Below are positions 1 through 5,081 of a stretch of 8,144 nt of DNA, piece by piece. Both the position numbers and the translations under genes were made by a program. This DNA comes from Fidelibacterota bacterium (GTDB lineage Bacteria > Fidelibacterota > Fidelibacteria > Fidelibacterales > Fidelibacteraceae), in assembly GCA_030629925.1 (NCBI GenBank), contig DAOVOB010000038.1, forward strand, positions 1-8,144, written 5' to 3'. The stretch's first letter is position 1. Every line of letters starts with the position of its first letter. Under the pieces are notes generated by a model that saw only the letters and a program-made list of their open reading frames with translations, searched no databases and was not told where the DNA came from.

Positions 1-456
1 GCGTGTATACATACGGTAGAGCATCGAAGCCCAATCGTGGGATTCCGTACCCCCTGCCCCGGGATGAATAACCAAAATAGCATTATTTTTATCCTGTTCG
101 CCTGAAAGCAGTTTTTCGATCTCAAGATCATGAATACTTGTCGAAAATTCATTCACCAGCCTATCCAATTCTTCAAGATCACCGCTTTCTTCTTCAAGCA
201 ACATCCATTGAAGATCAATATCATCTTGCAAAACACTCATGTTTTTCCAACGTTTGATCTCGGATTCAAGATCAGAGATTTCTTTGGTCACTTTTTGTGC
301 AGCGCGATTATCGTTCCAAAAATTTGGTTCAAGGGTTTTTGCCCTCAACTCTTTTATCCGAGTATCCTTTTCATCAAGGTCAATATAAGCTGAGACTTCC
401 TCATATTTCTTGAGAACTCCATCATACTGATCTTTAATTTGTTCTTGTGTCAACAT
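1..456 (-). CDS. prfB: Peptide chain release factor 2, N-terminal part (runs off the left edge)
   Basis: RF2 recognises UAA and UGA stop codons in the ribosomal A site and triggers peptide release. The frame is open from an ATG at 456 to base 1 (152 codons). Residues 1-125 are the charged helical domain 1, including the EPNFWND segment. Residues about 131-152 carry the conserved HPGAGGTES...DWASMLYRMYTR signature that opens the core domain. The stop-codon-reading SPF and catalytic GGQ motifs lie beyond the window. An AGGAG SD at 463-467 is 6 nt from the ATG and fixes the start. The gene follows ackA by 64 bp on the same strand. The reading frame is continuous through codons 20-35, where many bacteria have the CTT-TGA programmed frameshift; here the corresponding stretch reads ...AYIDLDEKD... 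with no stop. RF1 is an alternative, but the FWND and HPGAGGTES region fits RF2 better. Confidence 0.93.
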   Translation of the reverse strand, partial: MLTQEQIKDQYDGVLKKYEEVSAYIDLDEKDTRIKELRAKTLEPNFWNDNRAAQKVTKEISDLESEIKRWKNMSVLQDDIDLQWMLLEEESGDLEELDRLVNEFSTSIHDLEIEKLLSGEQDKNNAILVIHPGAGGTESHDWASMLYRMYTR

Positions 457-477
457 AAAAAGCTCCTAATACAACAA

Positions 478-498
478 GATACACTCATTGAGTGTATC
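478..498. terminator. Perfect hairpin between ackA and prfB
   Basis: The sequence reads GATACACTC-ATT-GAGTGTATC: a 9-bp perfect stem (10 bp if the loop is counted as one base). It lies 22 bp after the ackA stop codon and 21 bp before the prfB start. On the minus strand it is followed by TTGTTGTATT, a broken U-tract, so it could be a weak terminator for ackA. It could equally be a processing or attenuation hairpin in the prfB leader. On the plus strand a T-rich run also follows. No other structure is visible in this gap. Confidence 0.5.
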
Positions 499-520
499 CT
501 GCAAAATTTTATTTTAACCT

Positions 521-1726
521 TCAGTTGTCGTTTATAATCACTTCGGTCTCTAAAGCAATGACCAATTCTTCGTTGGTCGGGATGATTGCGATTTTCACTT
601 TTGAATTATCAGCATGAATAAAGCCTTCTTTACCGCGAATAATCTCTTTGTTCTTCTCTTCATCAAGATAAAGTTCCATGTATTCCATATTGGCACAAAC
701 TGGGCCGCGAGTCAGGTCACCATTTTCGCCAACACCACCGGTAAAGATGATGCCATCTACACGACCGAGAGCTGCAGCATAGGAACCGATATATTTTTTA
801 ATTCGATAATTGAACATGTTAAAAGCAAGCAGTGCGTCTTTATCACCTTTTTCAATATCATCTTCAACGTCACGCAGATCAGAGGATTTTTTATAGATGC
901 CAATAATTCCGCTATTTTTGTTCAGCATCATGTTCATATCATTGATTGACATGTCCTCATATTCAGCTATCTTGAGGACAGCACCACCATCCACATCACC
1001 TGAGCGAGTTCCCATCATGAGACCTTCAAGAGGAGTGAAACCCATAGAGGTATCAATAGATTTTCCACCCTGGATGGCGCATACTGAAGCACCATTTCCA
1101 ATATGACATGAAATAAGGTTCAAATCTTCAATGGGTTTACCGACCAATTCCGCAAAACGACGAGAAACATAGTAATGTGAAGTTCCGTGGAAGCCATAAC
1201 GGCGGATACCGTATTTTTCATAGTATTCACGAGGAAGTGCGTACATATAGGCATAATCGGGCATGCTGGCGTGAAAAGCCGTATCAAATACACCTGCCAT
1301 TGGTATGTTGGGCAAATGAACTTTTGCTGCTTTTATACCGGCAATATTTGCAGGGTTATGAAGCGGAGCAAGTTTAATGCAATCATCCATAACTTCCATA
1401 ACATCATCAGTGATCAGAACAGATGAGTTGAAGTGTTCACCACCGTGTACAAGACGATGTCCCACGGCATCTAGATCATCAAAACTTACCAAAACACCAT
1501 TTTTTTTGTCAATTAAGAGAGAAAGTACAAGCTCAATGGCCGTATTGTGATCAGGAATACTCTGTTCCATTGTAATTTTATCAACACCTTTTTTCTCATG
1601 CTTGATCTTAGAGCGATCCAAGCCGATACTTTCAACTATACCTTTTGCAAGATAGTCTTTCGTAACTGTGTTTATGACCTGATACTTAACCGATGAACTT
1701 CCCGAATTGATGATCAAAACCTTCAT
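521..1726 (-). CDS. ackA: Acetate kinase
   Basis: Interconverts acetyl phosphate + ADP and acetate + ATP in the cytoplasm, the ATP-yielding step of acetate fermentation. Length is 401 aa, the usual size. Family landmarks are all present: INSGSSSVK at 6-14 with Asn7, AVGHRLVHGG at 87-96 with Arg91, FDTAFH with Asp148, YGFHGTSH with His180, CHIGNGASV at 207-215, MGTRSGDVD with Arg241, FTGGVGENG at 328-336, and TNEE near 384-387 supplying the catalytic-site glutamate. These match residues known to be essential in the Methanosarcina enzyme. A GGAGG SD at 1733-1737 lies 6 nt before the ATG. The usual partner pta (phosphotransacetylase) is not adjacent; the neighbours are prfB downstream and a repeat-filled gap upstream. 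Nothing suggests inactivation. Propionate kinase is the main alternative, but motif spacing favours AckA. Confidence 0.97.
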   Translation of the reverse strand: MKVLIINSGSSSVKYQVINTVTKDYLAKGIVESIGLDRSKIKHEKKGVDKITMEQSIPDHNTAIELVLSLLIDKKNGVLVSFDDLDAVGHRLVHGGEHFNSSVLITDDVMEVMDDCIKLAPLHNPANIAGIKAAKVHLPNIPMAGVFDTAFHASMPDYAYMYALPREYYEKYGIRRYGFHGTSHYYVSRRFAELVGKPIEDLNLISCHIGNGASVCAIQGGKSIDTSMGFTPLEGLMMGTRSGDVDGGAVLKIAEYEDMSINDMNMMLNKNSGIIGIYKKSSDLRDVEDDIEKGDKDALLAFNMFNYRIKKYIGSYAAALGRVDGIIFTGGVGENGDLTRGPVCANMEYMELYLDEEKNKEIIRGKEGFIHADNSKVKIAIIPTNEELVIALETEVIINDN

Positions 1727-1845
1727 GTACTGCCTCCGTTAGAATTAACGCCGAAATATAACATTAAATCCAATTGATTAGAAATGTTTTTTTATTTTAT
1801 AGAATTGGAATTTGTTTCTGTGGTATTTTAGTAATAAATAATCTT

Positions 1846-1881
1846 TGATGATGAATTATGGGTGATGGATTATGAATAATA
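1846..1881 (+). repeat. Heptamer array, GATTATG family
   Basis: Five consecutive 7-bp units: GATGATG, AATTATG, GGTGATG, GATTATG, AATAATA (1847-1881). Shifted by one base, they read TGATGAT, GAATTAT, GGGTGAT, GGATTAT, GAATAAT. The period is exactly 7 with no spacers. It lies in the gap between ackA and the CYTH gene and has no coding role that I can see. Confidence 0.7.
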
Positions 1882-1882
1882 A

Positions 1883-1900
1883 CCCTGAGCTTGTCGAGGG
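1883..1900. repeat. REP-like GC-rich short element
   Basis: CCCTGAGCTTGTCGAGGG is a short, partly self-complementary segment (CCCT pairs with AGGG, GA with TC) in an otherwise AT-rich gap. From memory, variants of this CCCTTCGACAAGCTCAGGG-type sequence recur in the intergenic DNA of many bacteria. It follows the heptamer array directly. Confidence 0.5.
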
Positions 1901-1917
1901 GTTGAACTATAGAAAAC

Positions 1918-1970
1918 GAAACAGGCATCAGTCTACGCTCTTCGAGCTACGCCCGACACGTGCCTGTTCC
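1918..1970. repeat. Long-armed inverted repeat enclosing a module shared with 6798-6836
   Basis: The arms are GAAACAGGCA (1918-1927) and TGCCTGTTCC (1961-1970), complementary at 9 of 10 positions. They enclose 33 nt containing GCTC-TTC-GAGC, a small inner hairpin, and CTACGC twice as a direct repeat. Bases 1933-1950 match 6807-6824 at 16 of 18 positions. The structure ends 21 bp beyond the CYTH stop codon. Confidence 0.6.
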
Positions 1971-1991
1971 CTACACCTATCATTATTAAAA

Positions 1992-2456
1992 TTACCAATC
2001 ACAAAATGGAGTTTCTGCCAAATGGGCATTCAAATACCGAAGATCATGTGTAACTTCTTCGCCTGCCCATGCGGGCTTATCAAAGTATTCATCTTCCGAT
2101 CCCAATTCGATCTCCGCAACGGTTAGTCCGGCATTGGCACCCAAAAATTCATCCACATCCCATTTTTTACCTTTAAACACGGGGAAATAGCGGTTTTTTT
2201 CTACGACCCGTCCATTACATAGTTCTTTGAGCATTATTTGAGCGTCAGCAACGGGTATGTCATATTCAAATTCCCAGCGGCTGATGGTTGAGATATGTTT
2301 TTTGACCGAGATAACCGCCGATTTCCCATCCACAATTCTTACACGGGCATGGCCATCATCGGCATAAAGCATGTAGCCCTGAAGCACATGTACGGGTTTA
2401 GAACCGATCTTATAGTCCTCACTGAGGACAAGGAATTTTCTTTCAATTTCTTTCAT
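1992..2456 (-). CDS. CYTH-domain / triphosphate tunnel metalloenzyme family protein
   Basis: A 154-aa single-domain CYTH protein of the compact bacterial type. Members hydrolyse inorganic triphosphate or nucleotide triphosphates inside an eight-stranded barrel; some relatives are class IV adenylate cyclases. The diagnostic ExExK motif is at residues 3-7 (EIERK). Barrel-lining charged residues follow in the expected order: R38/R40 in ARVRI, K52/K53, E62/E64 in WEFEYDIP, K87/R89 in KNRY, D100/D102/E103 in WDVDEF and E115/E117 in VAEIELGSE. The C-terminal YLNAHLAETPF segment is also typical. The start codon at 2456 is followed directly by this motif, so it is secure although no SD is seen upstream (only GTTTGTTTTTTAAAC). 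The gene lies 61 bp after add. Short bacterial members are more often triphosphatases than cyclases, but the substrate cannot be decided from sequence. Confidence 0.88.
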   Translation of the reverse strand: MKEIERKFLVLSEDYKIGSKPVHVLQGYMLYADDGHARVRIVDGKSAVISVKKHISTISRWEFEYDIPVADAQIMLKELCNGRVVEKNRYFPVFKGKKWDVDEFLGANAGLTVAEIELGSEDEYFDKPAWAGEEVTHDLRYLNAHLAETPFCDW

Positions 2457-2474
2457 GTTTAAAAAACAAACGGT

Positions 2475-2502
2475 GTAGAGACGCGATGCATCGCGTCTCT
2501 AC
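2475..2502. repeat. Perfect 28-bp palindrome between add and the CYTH gene
   Basis: The half-site GTAGAGACGCGATG is followed by its exact reverse complement, with the centre between 2488 and 2489. It starts 15 bp after the add stop codon and ends 19 bp before the CYTH start. On the minus strand it is followed by ACCGTTTGTTTTTT, so as RNA it could act as an intrinsic terminator for the fpr-add operon. It is GC-rich compared with its surroundings. I recall similar GTAGAGACG...CGTCTCTAC palindromes dispersed in unrelated bacterial genomes, so it is probably a dispersed repeat. Confidence 0.85.
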
Positions 2503-2517
2503 CATTCATTCACTTTC

Positions 2518-3561
2518 TTATAATCTTATAAATTTATCGAGTTCCTGGGCGACTTCTTTGACCATTGTTGTGCGTTCACGATGGTGAATAAAAGCACTTT
2601 TAAAACCGTCAATGATAATACTTTTTATATCCTCAAGATCAAGATTAAAGGCTTCATATGCCATATACAATTCATCTGTTATTGTTGTATCAGACATCAG
2701 ACGATTATCGGTATTCAAGCTGAGCCTTAGTCCATAATCACGGAAAAATTTAAAAGGATGTTGTTCAATTTTTTTTACAGAGCGAGTTTGCAAATTACTG
2801 GTCAGACAGATCTCAAGACAGATACGGTGATCATTGATATAATTCATCAGACCGCCGTCTTCCGGTAAATGTGTTCCATGTCCGATCCGGTGTGCGCCGC
2901 AATAATGGACTGCCTGATGAATGCTTTCGGGTCCGTATGCTTCACCGGCATGAATAGTGATATTGACATTATTTTTGAGAACCAGCCGAAAAGCCTCTTC
3001 GTGGTCTTTAGCCGGATAATTTTCTTCAGGGCCGGCAAGATCGAAACCTATCACTCCCCTATTCTTGTATGCTACTGCCAGTTCGGCAAGCTCCAGGGAG
3101 TACATGGGATCAAAGGAACGCATACCCGAGACGATCACACCGCCGCGAATTCCGAACTCACTTTCGGCACGGCGGGCACCTCGAATAACAGCTTCAAGGT
3201 TGTCCATTGTTTTCATACCGCCTTGAATATGTAAAATGGGAGAATAGCGGATCTCGAGCCATTTAATATTTTCTTTCGCAGCGTCTTCACATAATTCATA
3301 AGTGATGCGTTCAATGGAATTTGGATCTTGCATGACAGCAAGGGTAATATCAAAGCGTTTGAGATAATCAACAAGCGATGTGACATTTTTACAATGCATG
3401 TAGGTATTCATTTCCTCAATACTTGAATAAGGAAGTACTATTTCATGTTCTTTTGCCAGATCCAAGATGGTTTCCGCACGAACAGATCCATCCAGATGAC
3501 AATGTAGATCTATTTTGGGAAAGCCATGAATGGTATCCCATATTTTTTGGTCCACTGCCAT
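2518..3561 (-). CDS. add: Adenosine deaminase
   Basis: Deaminates adenosine or deoxyadenosine to inosine in purine salvage; cytoplasmic zinc enzyme of the amidohydrolase superfamily. Length is 347 aa, normal. Zinc ligands are visible: H20 and H22 in DLHCHLDG, H204 in ITIHAGEAYGPES, and D285 in SLNTDNR. E207 is the proton-shuttling glutamate and H228 (RIGHGTH) the other catalytic histidine; GFDLAGPE lies at 172-179. The usual NTDDP motif is NTDNR here, so the second aspartate (Asp296 in mouse ADA, which contacts the purine N7) is Asn286. I recall the same NTDNRLMS form from actinobacterial enzymes, so this is a subfamily trait rather than damage. An AAGGAG SD at 3567-3572 lies 5 nt before the ATG. 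Its start is only 15 bp from the preceding fpr-like gene, so the two are probably cotranscribed. Other purine deaminases of this fold are possible but less likely. Confidence 0.93.
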   Translation of the reverse strand: MAVDQKIWDTIHGFPKIDLHCHLDGSVRAETILDLAKEHEIVLPYSSIEEMNTYMHCKNVTSLVDYLKRFDITLAVMQDPNSIERITYELCEDAAKENIKWLEIRYSPILHIQGGMKTMDNLEAVIRGARRAESEFGIRGGVIVSGMRSFDPMYSLELAELAVAYKNRGVIGFDLAGPEENYPAKDHEEAFRLVLKNNVNITIHAGEAYGPESIHQAVHYCGAHRIGHGTHLPEDGGLMNYINDHRICLEICLTSNLQTRSVKKIEQHPFKFFRDYGLRLSLNTDNRLMSDTTITDELYMAYEAFNLDLEDIKSIIIDGFKSAFIHHRERTTMVKEVAQELDKFIRL

Positions 3562-3576
3562 GCTTTCTCCTTTATT

Positions 3577-4386
3577 TTATCCGAATTTTTCTTTGATGTA
3601 AGAACCCGGCTGTTTTTTAGTGTGCAAACTGAAACCGTCAGCCAGTAAATGTTCTTCCATACCGCTTACCATGAGAGGATGACCGCAAAGAAAGATCATT
3701 GTATTCTCCGATGTGACCTTTTCATTCCATACTTGATCTACAAATCTATCTTTCCATACCTGATCAAGAAATCCGACTTTCCCGGTCCAAGGTGTCGGTT
3801 CTGTTGCCGGCTCACTGATAATTGGTATATATTTAAGTTCGGGACAGAATTTTTCCATTGCGATGATCTCATCACGATAACCAAGATCCCAAGAATTCAA
3901 TGCACCGTGTACCACCGCCCATTTTCTGCCGCTATCAGTCGTCAAATGAGATCTTAACATACTCATATAAGGCGAAAGACCGGTACCGGTAGCAAAAAAG
4001 ATCACATTTTTATCTTTAGGAATATCATCTAAAGTGAACATGCCGAAAACTTTTTCGCGCATCCACAATTTATCGCCATTTTGAAGGGCAAATAAACGCG
4101 GTGTCATTGCGCCGTTGTTAACCATTTTTATATAAAATTCCAAAAAGTTATTCTGGGATGAACTTGATGCTATTGAATAAGGTCGTTTGATCAATTTATC
4201 CGGAGGACAATATTTCGCTTCGGGAACCGAATACGGTACGCGTTTTGCTGTTGGAGGAAGTCCCAGCGGACAATATTGACCCGGCTTAAATTCAGGTAAT
4301 TCCCAACCGAGCGGTGCAATACGAAAAATGCACAATCCGGGTGCCACTTCAATCTTCTGCTGTAATATGGCGTTCAATTCTTCCAA
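3577..4386 (-). CDS. Ferredoxin/flavodoxin-NAD(P)+ reductase family flavoprotein
   Basis: A 269-aa FNR-type FAD oxidoreductase that transfers electrons between NAD(P)H and ferredoxin or flavodoxin. The N-terminal FAD domain has RPYSIAS (68-74), binding the flavin, and GAMTPRLF (92-99). The nucleotide domain has FATGTGLSPYMSML (131-144) and CGHPLM (234-239). The C-terminus is GSYIKEKFG. The start is a TTG: no ATG is available, an in-frame TAA lies five codons upstream (4402-4404), and GGAG at 4394-4397 sits 7 nt before the TTG. A local duplication, DQVW-KDRFV-DQVW, lies at 208-220. It is the first gene of a two-gene operon with add, and its likely promoter reaches into the flanking heptamer array. 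It resembles E. coli Fpr more than the PyrK or NqrF subfamilies; I leave the symbol blank because the physiological partner is unknown. Confidence 0.88.
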   Translation of the reverse strand: MEELNAILQQKIEVAPGLCIFRIAPLGWELPEFKPGQYCPLGLPPTAKRVPYSVPEAKYCPPDKLIKRPYSIASSSSQNNFLEFYIKMVNNGAMTPRLFALQNGDKLWMREKVFGMFTLDDIPKDKNVIFFATGTGLSPYMSMLRSHLTTDSGRKWAVVHGALNSWDLGYRDEIIAMEKFCPELKYIPIISEPATEPTPWTGKVGFLDQVWKDRFVDQVWNEKVTSENTMIFLCGHPLMVSGMEEHLLADGFSLHTKKQPGSYIKEKFG

Positions 4387-4393
4387 TTTTATT

Positions 4394-4397
4394 CTCC
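4394..4397 (-). promoter_or_regulatory. SD that supports the TTG start of the FNR-like gene
   Basis: GGAG on the minus strand, 7 nt before TTG at 4386. No in-frame ATG or GTG exists between the upstream stop (4402-4404) and this point, so this site decides the start codon. Confidence 0.7.
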
Positions 4398-4417
4398 GTT
4401 TTTATTGAACTATTTAA

Positions 4418-4446
4418 AATATATGAAAACAATTGACAATTGACAA
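4418..4446 (-). promoter_or_regulatory. Candidate sigma70-type promoter of the fpr-add operon
   Basis: On the minus strand, TTGTCA (4441-4446, 5 of 6 to TTGACA) is followed by a 17-nt spacer and TATATT (4418-4423, 5 of 6 to TATAAT). Transcription would begin near 4411, about 25 nt before the TTG start and just upstream of the SD. The -35 box and most of the spacer lie inside the AATTGAC heptamer array; the -10 box lies just outside it. Confidence 0.5.
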
Positions 4447-4528
4447 AGGAGAATTGACAATTCAGCCAATTGATAATTGACAAAGGACAGTTGACAATTC
4501 AATTAGCAATGATCAATGGATAATTGAT
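4431..4528 (+). repeat. Left AATTGAC heptamer array
   Basis: Units in order: AATTGAC, AATTGAC, AAAGGAG, AATTGAC, then a 9-nt AATTCAGCC, AATTGAT, AATTGAC, AAAGGAC, AGTTGAC, a 12-nt AATTCAATTAGC, AATGATC, AATGGAT, AATTGAT. Most are exactly 7 nt without spacers. The array includes five TTGACA hexamers on the plus strand (first at 4433 and 4440), each identical to a consensus -35 box. It forms the left arm of the putative element. Confidence 0.85.
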
Positions 4529-4553
4529 CTGTGTCACATATTTATTTTGAGCA

Positions 4554-4582
4554 TTGATAATTACTGAAGATTCAATTATTTT
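4554..4582 (+). promoter_or_regulatory. Candidate promoter of the four-helix-bundle gene
   Basis: TTGATA (4554-4559) and TATTTT (4577-4582) are separated by exactly 17 nt, in the AT-rich DNA between the two upstream arrays. Matches to consensus are 5 of 6 and 4 of 6. Transcription would start about 65 nt before the gene. AT-richness makes chance matches easy, so this is weak. Confidence 0.3.
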
Positions 4583-4614
4583 TAACATAAATATCAATTG
4601 TAAACTGATATTTA

Positions 4615-4649
4615 AATTGTCATTTGTCAATTTTCAACTGTCAATTGGA
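4615..4649 (-). repeat. Inner inverted heptamer array running into the SD
   Basis: AATTGTC, ATTTGTC, AATTTTC, AACTGTC, then AATTGGA: five 7-nt units in the orientation opposite to the left array. The last unit continues directly into the GGAGG ribosome-binding site of the four-helix-bundle gene, so repeat and translation signal overlap. Confidence 0.75.
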
Positions 4650-4651
4650 GG
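4647..4651 (+). promoter_or_regulatory. SD deciding the start of the four-helix-bundle gene
   Basis: GGAGG lies 4 nt before ATG 4656. The frame is open upstream to an ATG at 4554, but those 34 codons are translated repeat and AT-rich DNA, have no SD and do not resemble the family. The start at 4656 gives the usual protein length. Confidence 0.8.
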
Positions 4652-4655
4652 AAAG

Positions 4656-5015
4656 ATGGGGACGAATCTAATTCTCGACAAGAGTATACAATTTGCTATA
4701 AAAATTATAAAAGTTTATCAGTCTCTGCGATTTGATAAAAAAGAATATGTTATGTCAAAACAATTATTGAAAGCAGGGACGAGTATTGGTGCTAATATGA
4801 AAGAAGCCATCCAGGCACAGAGCAAAAAAGATTTTCTATCAAAAACAAATATAGCTCTAAAAGAAGCAAGTGAAACAGAATATTGGATAGATATCTTAAT
4901 GAAAACTAACTATCTCGATGAAAAAGATAATTCTTTATTGAACGACTGTATAGAAATTAATAAAATCCTTCAGACTATCGTTAAAACAACCAAAAAGAAT
5001 CTGAATAAAATGTAA
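4656..5015 (+). CDS. Four-helix bundle protein (23S rRNA intervening-sequence protein family)
   Basis: A 119-aa all-helical protein of the family first found as ORFs inside 23S rRNA intervening sequences (for example in Leptospira). It is structurally related to Avd, the accessory protein of diversity-generating retroelements. The signature is clear: QLLKAGTSIGANMKEA near 36-51, KKDFLSKTNIALKEASETEYW near 57-77, and two flanking helices. The C-terminus is lysine-rich, consistent with nucleic-acid binding. The biochemical role of stand-alone members is not established. No rRNA, reverse transcriptase or template/variable repeat is present, so this is neither an rRNA insertion nor a DGR. It is the only plus-strand gene here, divergent from fpr and convergent with guaA, and enclosed by inverted 7-bp arrays. 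That context suggests it belongs to a mobile or amplifying repeat unit. Family assignment is secure; function is open. Confidence 0.93.
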   Translation: MGTNLILDKSIQFAIKIIKVYQSLRFDKKEYVMSKQLLKAGTSIGANMKEAIQAQSKKDFLSKTNIALKEASETEYWIDILMKTNYLDEKDNSLLNDCIEINKILQTIVKTTKKNLNKM

Positions 5016-5020
5016 ATATT

Positions 5021-5081
5021 AATTGTCAATTGATAACTGCTAATTCAATTGTCCTTTGTCAATTATCCTTTGTCAATTGTT
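5021..5081 (-). repeat. Right heptamer array, inverted relative to the left
   Basis: Units: AATTGTC, AATTGAT, AACTGCT, AATTC, AATTGTC, CTTTGTC, AATTATC, CTTTGTC, AATTGTT. It fills almost the whole 66-bp gap between the four-helix-bundle stop codon and the guaA stop codon. Read on the minus strand it reproduces the left array, including AAAGGAC and AATTAGCA segments. Confidence 0.85.

Larger units (their letters stand above)
1727..1991. other. Intergenic gap upstream of ackA, filled by repeats
   Basis: This 265-bp gap holds no convincing gene. From right to left it contains a long-armed inverted repeat (1918-1970), a REP-like GC-rich segment (1883-1900), an array of five 7-bp units (1846-1881), and an AT-rich stretch at 1741-1810 where the ackA promoter must lie. 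Within the last, the minus strand has TTCTAA-17 nt-TATATT, which is too weak at the -35 position for me to call a promoter. Confidence 0.6.

Noticed and set aside
1872..2126. Plus-strand 84-codon ORF
   Set aside because: It is antisense to the CYTH gene and begins in repeat DNA; no recognisable protein features.
2869..3234. Plus-strand 121-codon ORF
   Set aside because: It lies entirely antisense within adenosine deaminase, whose conserved motifs explain the region.
4554..4655. N-terminal extension of the four-helix-bundle protein from ATG 4554
   Set aside because: The 34 extra codons are translated repeat and AT-rich DNA, lack an SD and exceed the family length.
4656..5015. Diversity-generating retroelement (Avd-like protein)
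   Set aside because: No reverse transcriptase, template repeat or variable repeat is visible, and the sequence fits the stand-alone four-helix-bundle family.
4431..5081. CRISPR array
   Set aside because: Units are 7 bp and contiguous, with no spacers of regular length and no cas genes.
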